Shown: piece after piece, positions 8,985 through 17,570 of the stretch | Layout of the letters: each line of letters opens with the position of its first letter | Position numbering within the stretch: the first letter of the stretch is position 1 | Source: Pseudomonas laurylsulfativorans | Lineage (GTDB): Bacteria > Pseudomonadota > Gammaproteobacteria > Pseudomonadales > Pseudomonadaceae | Direction of reading: 5' to 3' | Length of the DNA: 64,000 nt | NCBI RefSeq assembly: GCF_002906155.1 | Contig: NZ_MUJK01000011.1 | Coordinates: 124,001 to 188,000, forward strand | Program-made: the position numbers and the translations under genes | Notes under the pieces: model-generated | Databases searched by the model: none | Seen by the model: only the letters and a program-made list of their open reading frames with translations | Told to the model about the DNA's origin: nothing

Positions 8985-10898
8985 ATGTCCGTACGACGCA
9001 CACGCAAAGACGATGGCAGCCAATGGACAGTTGCGGACAGCCGCAGTGTTTACGGGATTCGCCATTGGGGGGCCGGGTATTTCGCGATCAATGACGCCGG
9101 TCGCGTCGAAGTTCGTCCGAACGGTCCGAGCAGCTCGCCTATCGACCTGTTCGAGCAAGTCGACCAGCTGCGCAAAAGTGGCCTGTCCTTGCCGTTGCTG
9201 GTCCGTTTCCCGGACATTCTGCAAGACCGCGTGCGTCAGCTGACCGGCGCATTCGACGCCAACATCGAACGCCTGGAATACCAGAGCAAGTACACCGCGC
9301 TGTATCCGATCAAGGTGAACCAGCAGGAAGCGGTGATCGAAAACATCATCGCCACCCAGAACGTCTCCATTGGTCTGGAAGCCGGCTCCAAGCCTGAGCT
9401 GCTGGCGGTGCTGGCACTGGCGCCGAAGGGCGGCACCATCGTCTGCAACGGTTACAAGGACCGCGAGTTCATCCGCCTGGCGCTGATGGGCCAGAAGCTC
9501 GGCCACAACGTGTTCATCGTGATCGAGAAAGAATCAGAAGTCGGTCTGGTGATCGAAGAAGCCGCCTCGCTCAAGGTCAAGCCTCAGGTCGGCCTGCGCG
9601 TGCGCCTGTCGTCCCTGGCCTCGAGCAAGTGGGCTGACACCGGCGGCGAAAAATCCAAGTTCGGCCTGTCGGCGGCGCAACTGCTGTCGGTGGTCGAGCG
9701 TTTCCGTGCTGCTGGTCTGGACCAGGGCATCCGCCTGCTGCACTTCCACATGGGTTCGCAGATCGCCAACCTGGCGGACTACCAGCACGGTTTCAAGGAA
9801 GCGATCCGTTACTACGGCGAATTGCGCAACCTCGGCCTGCCGGTGGACCACATCGACGTCGGCGGCGGTTTGGGCGTGGATTACGACGGTACGCACTCGC
9901 GTAACGCCAGTTCGATCAACTACGACATGGACGATTACGCCGGCGTCGTGGTCGGGATGCTCAAGGAATTCTGCGATGCGCAGAGCCTGCCGCACCCGAA
10001 CATCTTCTCCGAAAGTGGCCGCTCCCTGACCGCGCACCACGCCATGCTGGTGATCCAGGTGACCGACGTCGAGAAACACAACGACGACGTGCCGCAGATC
10101 GAGAACAAGGAAGCGCTGCCGGAAACCGTGCAGTGGCTGGTGGACCTGCTGGGTCCGACTGACATCGAGATGGTCACCGAAACTTACTGGCGTGCCACGC
10201 ACTACATGAGCGATGTCGCCGCCCAGTACGCCGACGGCAAGCTGACCCTGGCCGAAAAAGCCCTGGCCGAGCAATGCTACTTCGCCGTGTGCCGTCGCCT
10301 GCACAACTCGCTGAAGGCGCGCCAGCGTTCCCACCGTCAGGTGCTGGACGAACTCAACGACAAGCTGGCCGACAAGTACATCTGCAACTTCTCGGTGTTC
10401 CAGAGCTTGCCGGACACCTGGGCCATCGACCAGGTCCTGCCGATCATCCCGCTGCACCGCCTCGACGAAGAGCCGCTGCGTCGTGCGGTACTGCAGGACC
10501 TGACCTGTGACTCCGACGGCAAGATCAATCAGTACGTCGACGAGCAGAGCATCGAAACCAGTTTGCCGGTGCACGCGCTGAACGAAGGCGAAGACTACTT
10601 GCTGGGTGTGTTCCTGGTCGGTGCCTACCAGGAGATCCTTGGTGACATGCACAACCTGTTCGGTGACACCGACTCGGTGAACATCTACCAGAATGCCGAC
10701 GGCAGTGTGTACCACGCCGGTATCGAAACCCACGACACCATCGAAGACATGCTGCGTTACGTGCACTTGTCGCCGGAGGAGTTGATGACTCACTACCGCG
10801 ACAAGTGCGCCAATGCCCGCATCAGTGCATCCGAGCGCACGCAGTTCCTCGATGCCTTGCGTCTGGGGCTGACCCGTTCGTCTTACCTGTCTTCCTGA
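8985..10898 (+). CDS. speA: Biosynthetic arginine decarboxylase
   Basis: PLP-dependent fold-type III decarboxylase that turns arginine into agmatine, the first step of the agmatine route to putrescine. At 637 residues it has the usual SpeA length. The PLP lysine lies in [12 protein letters not shown] (Lys110), and the barrel motifs [10 protein letters not shown] and [12 protein letters not shown] are intact, as is the C-terminal sheet domain. The gene stands alone, with its own upstream region of about 220 bases. Confidence 0.96.
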   Translation: MSVRRTRKDDGSQWTVADSRSVYGIRHWGAGYFAINDAGRVEVRPNGPSSSPIDLFEQVDQLRKSGLSLPLLVRFPDILQDRVRQLTGAFDANIERLEYQSKYTALYPIKVNQQEAVIENIIATQNVSIGLEAGSKPELLAVLALAPKGGTIVCNGYKDREFIRLALMGQKLGHNVFIVIEKESEVGLVIEEAASLKVKPQVGLRVRLSSLASSKWADTGGEKSKFGLSAAQLLSVVERFRAAGLDQGIRLLHFHMGSQIANLADYQHGFKEAIRYYGELRNLGLPVDHIDVGGGLGVDYDGTHSRNASSINYDMDDYAGVVVGMLKEFCDAQSLPHPNIFSESGRSLTAHHAMLVIQVTDVEKHNDDVPQIENKEALPETVQWLVDLLGPTDIEMVTETYWRATHYMSDVAAQYADGKLTLAEKALAEQCYFAVCRRLHNSLKARQRSHRQVLDELNDKLADKYICNFSVFQSLPDTWAIDQVLPIIPLHRLDEEPLRRAVLQDLTCDSDGKINQYVDEQSIETSLPVHALNEGEDYLLGVFLVGAYQEILGDMHNLFGDTDSVNIYQNADGSVYHAGIETHDTIEDMLRYVHLSPEELMTHYRDKCANARISASERTQFLDALRLGLTRSSYLSS

Positions 10899-10915
10899 GG
10901 CAAGCGTCACGCTCA

Positions 10916-10967
10916 TCAGGTTGTCTGAAAATTTTCCGTTTGCCGCGGAAATTTCAGATGACCTGGT
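10916..10967 (+). terminator. Long imperfect stem-loop after speA
   Basis: CAGGTTGTCTGAAAATTTTC and the near-complementary GGAAATTTCAGATGACCTG form a stem of about 20 pairs around a short loop near 10938-10945, starting about 20 bases after the speA stop. It lacks a clean T-run, so it may act as a transcript-end structure rather than a classical terminator. Confidence 0.5.
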
Positions 10968-11130
10968 GCGGCAATTCTCCTATTTCATACGAAGTTTCCC
11001 GCGTACTCGACCACCCGAAGCACTTGGTCTTCTTTTCGCGTAGGTTATTTCCTTATTTGTATTTCGGCACTCTACTCGGCCATGTCTCTCAGCGAGAATC
11101 CCCGACCGCCCCTCCTGTAGAGAAACGCCG

Positions 11131-12450
11131 ATGTTCAATCCAGTCAGTGAACCGTCATTTCGTCTGGATGTTGCAGGTCTGCCCGACGCCTTTGAGGTCC
11201 TGGCCTTTACCGGTAGAGAAGCCATCAGTGAGCCGTTCGTGTTCGACCTGGAACTGCTGATCGATGACCCGGTGCTTGACCTTGCCAGTTTGCTGTACCG
11301 CCCGGCCTCGTTGCATTTCGGGCCAGCCGGAAGCCTCGTGCATGGACAATTGCTTGAACTCGTCCAGCGTGATCATGCCTCGGGCCCCCGACTCTGCCAG
11401 GTGCGCCTGGGGCCAAAGCTGGCTTGCCTGGCCCAGCGCTTCAGCCAACGAATATTCAGTGCCCGTTCAGTGCCGCAAATCCTTGATCAGGTGCTCAAGG
11501 AGCACGGTATTACCGGTAAAGATCGGCGCATGGAGCTGAGCGGCGACCACCCACCCCGGGATTTTTGCACGCAATATCGAGAGTCAGACCTGCAATTTCT
11601 CCAGCGGCTGTGCGCCCAGGAACGGCTTCACTACTACTTCGAACACCGGTCCCGCGGGCACTGCGTGGTGTTTGGGGATGATCAGCAGCATTTTCGAACC
11701 GGCGAACCGGCGGTATTGAGCAACGAGGGTGATCGGCCGGCGGTGCGGCAGCTTGAACGTCAGCGCTGCACTGTGACAGCGGCGCAGTGTGCCGACTGCC
11801 GGACAGACCTGGCGACGCTACGCAGTGGTCGGCTGATGCCGCTGTCTGGTCATCCGGTTGCCGATTGCAACCGACTCTGGCTGCTGACCCACGTTGAGCA
11901 TTGGGGCAGCCAGGATTCGGCGACGCCCTACCACAATCAGGCCCGCGCCGTGCAATGGCCGGCATCCTTCGAGCCGCCCTGTGGGACGGTCAAACCACAG
12001 ATGCATAGCCTGCAACGGGCGTGGGTCGTCGAGGTCGATGAACCGTGTCCCGACCCTGCCAGGCCGGTTCCGGTGCAGTTCGACTGGCTTTATCAGGGCG
12101 AAGGGGCGGCGCCCAGTCACTGTTGGCTGCCATTGGCCGGACCGTTGCAAGCCGAGACGTTCTCGCCTTTGCGCGAAGGAACCGAGCTGGTCGTGAGTTT
12201 TATCGAAGGCGATCCCGACCAGCCGCAGATCTCCGGGGTGCTGCATGCACCGGCACCGGTCGAGGTGACAGGGGTGACCGAGCCCCAGCCCCTCTGCACG
12301 AATGACGATGGCCTGGAGCAATGGTTACGGTCGGCGGAGCCATTACTGATGCTGTGCCTGCTGCCCGGTGGTGGCAGCTTCAACCATTGTGCACAGGCGT
12401 TGTGTACCTGTCGTCTGGCGACACAGCTAGGCCAGAGTTCTGGAGCATGA
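11131..12450 (+). CDS. Short VgrG-family protein (type VI secretion tip)
   Basis: A 439-residue protein with the gp27-like N-terminal layout of VgrG (FRLDVAGL near the start, then SFTG-like LAFTGREAISEPFVFDLELL, FCTQYRESDLQFLQRLCAQE near residue 150, and HYYFEH), followed by an OB-fold segment (RPVPVQFDWLYQG ... GTELVVSFIEGDPDQPQISG). Canonical VgrG spikes exceed 600 residues; here no repetitive beta-helix needle follows the OB fold. Instead the protein ends in a short tail with GGGSFNHC and CTC. It overlaps the DUF4123 gene by ATGA. No T6SS structural gene is nearby, so it is an orphan or satellite locus. Confidence 0.85.
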   Translation: MFNPVSEPSFRLDVAGLPDAFEVLAFTGREAISEPFVFDLELLIDDPVLDLASLLYRPASLHFGPAGSLVHGQLLELVQRDHASGPRLCQVRLGPKLACLAQRFSQRIFSARSVPQILDQVLKEHGITGKDRRMELSGDHPPRDFCTQYRESDLQFLQRLCAQERLHYYFEHRSRGHCVVFGDDQQHFRTGEPAVLSNEGDRPAVRQLERQRCTVTAAQCADCRTDLATLRSGRLMPLSGHPVADCNRLWLLTHVEHWGSQDSATPYHNQARAVQWPASFEPPCGTVKPQMHSLQRAWVVEVDEPCPDPARPVPVQFDWLYQGEGAAPSHCWLPLAGPLQAETFSPLREGTELVVSFIEGDPDQPQISGVLHAPAPVEVTGVTEPQPLCTNDDGLEQWLRSAEPLLMLCLLPGGGSFNHCAQALCTCRLATQLGQSSGA

Positions 12451-13247
12451 TCGTCACGTGCACGCCAGAGGCACCCCCGCAGTGGCTGTTGCTGGATGTG
12501 CCGGGCATGCCGCAAGCGGGTGTCACGCTTCGGCAGATGTTTGTGCAGGCCCGGTGGTCCGGTTTGTTCGAAGGTACGGAGTGGCATGCGCTACATGAGC
12601 AGGGACCGGTCCTGGTCGATCTGCGCACCTGCCCGGCACTCGCCGATTTATGCATCGTCGACGGACAACGCTGGCCCGGATTGCTGATGGTCAGCGAGGC
12701 CAGCGCTTCGTCGTTGCTGGCGCATTTACGACGCATGCTCACGGTTACGCTGGGCCTGCACCGGGCCCTTTTGAGCTACTACAACCCGATCACCGCCAGC
12801 TATTTTTTCGATGCCTGCGATGCCGCTGAACTGAGCCGCTGGCTAGGGCCTATCCACCAGTTACGCTGGTTCGGCGGCAGTTGGGGCGACCGCGCGATGG
12901 GATGTGAGGGCTGGCAGCGCTTGTCCAACCCGGGGCTGGCGGTCAGACCGTTGGCAGTCGAGGAGAGCCTCAGTGTCGGGCAACAGGGAAAGCTGCAAAC
13001 CTGCTTGCTCGAACAACATGCCTGGCGCTGGAGCCGATCCACTGGTGCCGATTTCTCCCGCCTGTGGGCCCATGTGCAGGAGGGACTGGCACTGGGTTTC
13101 AGTGAACGCCCGGTACTTGATGGCTGGATCTGTCTACGCTTGCAGTATCCCGACGCCGTGCCCGTGCAGCCATTGCCGGGCAGGACTCAACAGGAGCGCC
13201 TCGATAGCCTGCGTCACCTGTGGCAGAACGACCAACCCTGGCCGTGA
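12447..13247 (+). CDS. DUF4123 domain protein (T6SS effector adaptor type)
   Basis: A 266-residue protein with the DUF4123 pattern: an N-terminal WLLLDVPGM strand, LFEGTEWHALHEQGPVLVDL, LLAHLRRMLTV with GLHRALLSYYNP, and RWFGGSWGD. Members of this family act as chaperones that load an effector onto VgrG. The ATG at 12447 overlaps the VgrG stop by 4 bases, showing coupled translation. An effector gene would be expected next, but the following gene is a MATE exporter on the other strand, so the partner is unknown. Confidence 0.83.
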   Translation: MIVTCTPEAPPQWLLLDVPGMPQAGVTLRQMFVQARWSGLFEGTEWHALHEQGPVLVDLRTCPALADLCIVDGQRWPGLLMVSEASASSLLAHLRRMLTVTLGLHRALLSYYNPITASYFFDACDAAELSRWLGPIHQLRWFGGSWGDRAMGCEGWQRLSNPGLAVRPLAVEESLSVGQQGKLQTCLLEQHAWRWSRSTGADFSRLWAHVQEGLALGFSERPVLDGWICLRLQYPDAVPVQPLPGRTQQERLDSLRHLWQNDQPWP

Positions 13248-13263
13248 GGTCGAAACAGTCCGT

Positions 13264-14613
13264 TCAGTGAGTGCTGCCAGCGAACCAGCCATCGTTACGG
13301 CGCAGGCGCCAGGCGATCACGCCGAGGGTCAGACTGCGCAGCAGCATGAACAACAAGAAGGTTATCCACAGGCCGTGGTTGCCCCAGCCTTGCAGTACCC
13401 AGCCGAAAGGCAGCACCAGCGCCACGGTCAGCAGCATGCCATTGCGCATTTCCCTGGCCCGGGTGGCGCCGATGAACAGGCCGTCGAGCAGGTAACTCCA
13501 GACGGCGATCAGCGGCAAGACGGCGAGGTAGGGAAGGTAGATGAACGCGGTGTCGCGCACACTTTGAATGTCGGTTTGCATCTCGATGAACAAGTGCCCG
13601 GCCAACAGAAACAGCGCGGCGAAACCCAGGCTCGCGAGCAACGACCAGCCGCCAGCCACCACCAATGAACGGCGCAGGGCATCACGATCGCGGGCGCCGA
13701 GGGCATGCCCGCACAAGGCTTCGACGGCGTGGGCCAGGCCATCCAGCGCGTGGGCGGTCAGCAGCAGGCCATTGAGCAAAAGCGCATTGGCCGCGACTGT
13801 GGCGTCGCCCAGCCGCGTGCCTTGCACCGTGATCAGGAAAAACACCGATTGCAGCGCCAGGCTGCGGATGAAGATGTCGCGGTTGACCGCCAGCAATGGC
13901 CGCCAACTCTGCCACAGTGCCAATGCCGCCCAGGCGATATGCCCGGGATAGGCGCGCAGCGCTTTGCGGGTCATCAGCAAGCCGATCAGAGCCCCCGTCC
14001 ATTCGGCAATCACCGAGGCCCGGGCCGCACCGACCACGCCCCATTCCAGTCCGAGGACGAACCACAGGTTCAGGGCAATGTTGACCAGGTTGGTGCTCAG
14101 CAAGATCGCCAGCGGCGCCCGGGCGTTCTGGGTGCCGAGGAACCAGCCGACCAAGGCATAACTGGCCAGCGCTGCGGGGAGTCCGAACAGACGGGTGTGG
14201 AAAAACTCGCGGGTCAGTAGATCGAGCTCCGGCGACGGTTGCATGAAGTGCAACGCCACCCCACTCAACGGCACGCCCACCGCGCCCAAGACCAGGGCCA
14301 GGCCGATGGCGAGCAACAGGCCTTGCAACAGAATCTGCCGTAAGGCCGCGCCATCGCCACGCCCCGCCGCCTGGGCGGCGAACCCGGTGGAACCCATGCG
14401 CAGAAAACCCATGGCCCAGGCGAGGAAGGTATACAGGCTGGCCCCGACCGCGACGGCGCCGAGTTGATGGGCATGGGGCAGGTGGCCGATGACGGTGCTG
14501 TCGACCAGTGCCACCAGCGGTACGGAAATGTTCGAGAGAATCATCGGCGCGGCGAGCGCCCAGACCCGGCGATGGGTAGGGCGGTCGCGCCAGTCGGCGG
14601 TCAGGTTGGACAT
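13264..14613 (-). CDS. dinF: MATE-family efflux transporter (DinF-like)
   Basis: Polytopic inner-membrane exporter of 449 residues with about 12 membrane helices in two homologous halves, driven by Na+ or H+. The N-terminal ALAAPMILSNISVPLVALVDSTVIGHL (split over residues 15-41) is typical of the DinF branch, which exports cationic or oxidative-stress-related compounds; the substrate here is unknown. The start at 14613 follows AAGGAG by a good spacing. No LexA box was recognised upstream. Confidence 0.9.
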   Translation of the reverse strand: MSNLTADWRDRPTHRRVWALAAPMILSNISVPLVALVDSTVIGHLPHAHQLGAVAVGASLYTFLAWAMGFLRMGSTGFAAQAAGRGDGAALRQILLQGLLLAIGLALVLGAVGVPLSGVALHFMQPSPELDLLTREFFHTRLFGLPAALASYALVGWFLGTQNARAPLAILLSTNLVNIALNLWFVLGLEWGVVGAARASVIAEWTGALIGLLMTRKALRAYPGHIAWAALALWQSWRPLLAVNRDIFIRSLALQSVFFLITVQGTRLGDATVAANALLLNGLLLTAHALDGLAHAVEALCGHALGARDRDALRRSLVVAGGWSLLASLGFAALFLLAGHLFIEMQTDIQSVRDTAFIYLPYLAVLPLIAVWSYLLDGLFIGATRAREMRNGMLLTVALVLPFGWVLQGWGNHGLWITFLLFMLLRSLTLGVIAWRLRRNDGWFAGSTH

Positions 14614-14679
14614 GCAGGCTCCTTGGGGGAGCGGGCATTGTAGCGACACATTTGAAATCTTCCGCGATCCATTGTGGTG

Positions 14680-14973
14680 TCAGTGAATGATCCAACTGAG
14701 CAACCAAAGCCCCAGCATCAACCAGATGATCCCCATGATGAACGACGCATTGAGAAAGGCGCGGATCGCCGACCACAGCAGTATCAGCCCGAGGATCAAG
14801 GTCACGATGCTGACGACCGAGGTATCCATGCCCAGTGCGCTGGACAAGCCTTCGACAAAGTTGCTGCTGGCGTTGCTCAACAGGTTGAACAGCCCGCTGA
14901 GGCCATCAACGATAAAACGGATGATCGAGCCGAGTACCTGGCCGAGCCATTCGGAAAAACCTTCTACCTGCAT
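14680..14973 (-). CDS. Small hypothetical membrane protein
   Basis: A 97-residue protein with an amphipathic N-terminal part rich in Ser/Asn/Leu and two hydrophobic segments (about 53-70 and 78-96) that form a C-terminal helical hairpin. It starts at an ATG preceded by AGGA. I do not recognise a family with confidence. It sits between the MATE gene and the divergent MazG-like gene. Confidence 0.7.
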   Translation of the reverse strand: MQVEGFSEWLGQVLGSIIRFIVDGLSGLFNLLSNASSNFVEGLSSALGMDTSVVSIVTLILGLILLWSAIRAFLNASFIMGIIWLMLGLWLLSWIIH

Positions 14974-15146
14974 GGAGTGGCGTCCTGATTAAAGAGAATC
15001 GAGTCTTGGGCTGTCGATCGTACTGTCGAGTTCCCACAAGCATAGAGCGTTGCACTGCTCCCACAATAAACAACCCTAACCGCTCAATCATGTCACTTGC
15101 CTTCACCCGTCATCCCCCCGAAGCTATACGCCTTCAGGAGAGCCCG

Positions 15147-15449
15147 ATGAACCTTGTTGAACTGACCGAACGCCTGCACGCCATTCGTGACCGCAATGAC
15201 TGGCGGCAATTTCACAGCCCGAAAAACCTGGCCATGGCCGCGAGCGTGGAAATGTCCGAGCTGGTGGAGATTTTCCAGTGGCTGACCGAAGACCAGTCAC
15301 GCCAGTTGCCTGCGGACAAACTCGCCCACGCCGGGCAGGAAGTCGGTGACATTGTGCTTTATCTGTTGCTGTTGTGCAGCGAGCTGGGCCTGGACATGGA
15401 CGCAGTGGTGCGCAGCAAACTGGCGGACAGCGAACGGAGGTTCAGCTGA
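15147..15449 (+). CDS. MazG-like nucleotide pyrophosphohydrolase
   Basis: A 100-residue all-helical protein of the MazG/dCTPase-like fold. It carries the metal-binding pattern EMSELVEIFQW (ExxE), followed later by EVGDIVLYLLLL (ExxD), as in small MazG-family enzymes that hydrolyse (d)NTPs to monophosphates. The ATG at 15147 follows CAGGAG. Its stop overlaps the cmoM start (TGATG), so the two are coupled. Confidence 0.88.
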   Translation: MNLVELTERLHAIRDRNDWRQFHSPKNLAMAASVEMSELVEIFQWLTEDQSRQLPADKLAHAGQEVGDIVLYLLLLCSELGLDMDAVVRSKLADSERRFS

Positions 15450-16198
15450 TGAGCGACCGTCATTTCGATCAACTGGCGACCCGATTCGCCGAAAAAATCT
15501 ACGGCGGTGCCAAAGGTGCGATCCGTCTGGCGGTGTTACAGGCCGATCTGGCCGAAACCTTGCCCGACCGTCCCCTGCGCGTGCTGGACATCGGCGCCGG
15601 CCTTGGTCACATGTCGCTGTGGCTGGCCCAGCGTGGCCATCAGGTGACCCTCGCCGAACCTGCCGAGCCCATGCTCGAAGGCGCCCGCCAGCGCTTTGCC
15701 GAAGCCGGGCAGAGCGCCACGTTCATTCAGGCACCCTGGCAGGCGCTGCTCGGCCAGCTCACCGAACCCTACGACCTGGTGCTGTGCCACGCCGTGCTGG
15801 AGTGGCTGGCCGAACCCCACGCCATCCTGCCGGTGCTGCATCAACTGACCAAGGCGGATGGCTGGCTGTCCCTGGCGTTCTACAACCGCGACGCGCTGAT
15901 TTATCGCAACTTGCTCAAGGGCCATTTCCGCAAGATGCGCAAGAACGACATGGCTGGCGAAAAGCAGAGCCTGACCCCGCAGCAGCCCCTTGATCCGCGC
16001 GAACTGGCGGCGCAACTTGAAGGTATGTGGCAGGTCGAAACCCAGAGTGGCGTGCGGGTTTTTCACGATTACATGCCGGCGGAATTCCAGGCCCGCGCCG
16101 AACTGGTGGACCTGCTGGAAATGGAATTGGCCCACCGCCGTCATCCAGCCTTTGCCGGGCTTGGGCGTTACTTGCACTGGATCTGTCGGCCTGTCTGA
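15449..16198 (+). CDS. cmoM: tRNA 5-carboxymethoxyuridine methyltransferase CmoM
   Basis: SAM-dependent methyltransferase of 249 residues. It methylates 5-carboxymethoxyuridine at the wobble position of certain tRNAs to the methyl ester. The Rossmann SAM motif VLDIGAGLG is at about 45-53. HAVLEWLAEP, LSLAFYNRD and SGVRVFHDYMP match the E. coli CmoM (SmtA) pattern closely, as does the start RHFDQLATRFAEKIYGGAKG. Its start codon shares one base with the stop of the MazG-like gene. Confidence 0.9.
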   Translation: MSDRHFDQLATRFAEKIYGGAKGAIRLAVLQADLAETLPDRPLRVLDIGAGLGHMSLWLAQRGHQVTLAEPAEPMLEGARQRFAEAGQSATFIQAPWQALLGQLTEPYDLVLCHAVLEWLAEPHAILPVLHQLTKADGWLSLAFYNRDALIYRNLLKGHFRKMRKNDMAGEKQSLTPQQPLDPRELAAQLEGMWQVETQSGVRVFHDYMPAEFQARAELVDLLEMELAHRRHPAFAGLGRYLHWICRPV

Positions 16199-16210
16199 TC
16201 GGAGTTCGAA

Positions 16211-16819
16211 ATGAAAAATCATTCAGGTGTACTGGTGTTCTGCCTGGGGCTGGCGGCCTGTCAGGCCAGCAACCCGTATGTCGCCACGTCCAATCCTTTG
16301 CCACCGGCGCCGCCCCAGGCCGCCAATACCTTTGACCGCAGTGCGTATCCGGCCCCGCCCCGTGACTACGCCAAGTACCGCAGTTGGGCATGGCTTGACG
16401 GGCACTTGCCTCCGGGCACGGTCTGGGCGGACTCGGCGCAGGTGGCCGAAGTGGTCAGCAATGCGCTGGATCAACGCGGCTTGCGCCCGTTGCACGACAA
16501 TCGCCCGGCCGACGTGTTGGTCAGCGCCGACCTGCGCATGGAAACCCGTATTCGTCAGGTGCAGGACGATTATTACGGCGGCGGTTATGGCGGCTACAAC
16601 GGCTACGGCCCAGGTTATGGTGGCTATGCCACGGTGCCGATCGTGCGGACGTATCAGGAACAGGTCCTGGTGGTGCAGGTGAACATGTTCGATGCCCACA
16701 GCGGTCAGCCCGTGTGGAGCGCCAGCGCGGAAACCGCTAGCGGCGGTAACGAGAGCAAACGCGCCGATGCACTTCGGGAGGCTGTGGAAAAGGCAATGTC
16801 GGCGTATCCTCCTGGTTAG
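16211..16819 (+). CDS. DUF4136 lipoprotein (first of two)
   Basis: A 202-residue exported lipoprotein: a short signal with lipobox LAAC (Cys17 becomes the lipidated residue), then a DUF4136 domain ([12 protein letters not shown] near residue 55, and LDQRGLRP). A Gly/Tyr-rich run ([19 protein letters not shown]) sits near residues 120-138. No catalytic role is known for this family. It is followed by a second DUF4136 lipoprotein after a 39-base gap. Confidence 0.85.
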   Translation: MKNHSGVLVFCLGLAACQASNPYVATSNPLPPAPPQAANTFDRSAYPAPPRDYAKYRSWAWLDGHLPPGTVWADSAQVAEVVSNALDQRGLRPLHDNRPADVLVSADLRMETRIRQVQDDYYGGGYGGYNGYGPGYGGYATVPIVRTYQEQVLVVQVNMFDAHSGQPVWSASAETASGGNESKRADALREAVEKAMSAYPPG

Positions 16820-16858
16820 CTATCTTGTAGATAAGAAGCATTCCGCAGGAGAACCATC

Positions 16859-17422
16859 ATGTTCCGCCGTTTCGTTCTACTGGCCATGGCCGTGCTGCTC
16901 AGTGCCTGCGCCGCCAACCAGGTCAACCATGATTATGACGCCAGCCGCGATTTTGCTGCCTATCGCAGCTGGACCTGGAAAGAACCCGCCCTGCAATACC
17001 GTCCCGATGATCCACGGATCAAGAGCGACCTGACCGAACAGCGCATCCGTCAGGCGGTTGCCGATCAACTGGATCAGCGCGGTCTGCGCCCGGCCGCCGC
17101 AGGCGCCAAGGGCGATTTGAATGTGCAGACCTACCTGATTGTCGAAGAGCGGCAACAGCAGGTGACCACCAACTACGGTGGCGGTTGGGGTAATCCGTGG
17201 TATGGCTACTACGGCGCCCCCATGTATAACGAAACCCGCAGCGTCAGCTACAAAGTGGCGACCATCCAGATCGACCTGCTCGATGGCAAGGATGGCAAGC
17301 TGGTATGGCGCGGCAGTGACGAACAGATACTCAGCCGCACGCCGAACCCGACGGATCGTCGCGATGCCATCTGGGAAACGGTCACGCGGATATTGGCCAA
17401 CTATCCACCGCACGCCTCCTAG
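16859..17422 (+). CDS. DUF4136 lipoprotein (second of two)
   Basis: A 187-residue lipoprotein with signal MFRRFVLLAMAVLLSAC (lipobox LSAC, Cys17), then a DUF4136 domain with [25 protein letters not shown] and a Gly-rich loop (NYGGGWGNPWYGYYG). It is a clear paralogue of the preceding gene, probably from tandem duplication, and both likely sit in the outer membrane. An intrinsic terminator follows. Confidence 0.86.
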   Translation: MFRRFVLLAMAVLLSACAANQVNHDYDASRDFAAYRSWTWKEPALQYRPDDPRIKSDLTEQRIRQAVADQLDQRGLRPAAAGAKGDLNVQTYLIVEERQQQVTTNYGGGWGNPWYGYYGAPMYNETRSVSYKVATIQIDLLDGKDGKLVWRGSDEQILSRTPNPTDRRDAIWETVTRILANYPPHAS

Positions 17423-17441
17423 AAACACCCCAGTCCTGTAA

Positions 17442-17466
17442 CCTCTGTGCTCTCACAGGGGTTTTT
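17442..17466 (+). terminator. Intrinsic terminator after the DUF4136 pair
   Basis: CCTCTGTG, a CTCT loop and CACAGGGG form an 8-pair stem with one mismatch, followed directly by TTTTT (17462-17466). Confidence 0.75.
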
Positions 17467-17570
17467 GTGCTGGGCACTGGCAAGTTGCCAGCAGCCACCG
17501 CCACCCTTGTCTACACTGCTGGTCACCCATGGAGGTTGCGCCCGGCTGTGCGCCGGCAAAGGAGTGCGCC

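Noticed and set aside
9534-10916. Minus-strand open frame of 460 codons
   Set aside because: Antisense to speA; low-complexity Val/Gln/His composition and no start signal.
12321-12446. Longer N-terminus for the DUF4123 gene
   Set aside because: The frame is open upstream but overlaps the VgrG coding end by 130 bases; the ATGA overlap at 12447 gives a normal coupled start and the family N-terminus.
13372-13380. TTATCCACA DnaA box
   Set aside because: A single copy inside the MATE coding frame, compatible with chance in 64 kb, unlike the cluster near 59.5 kb.
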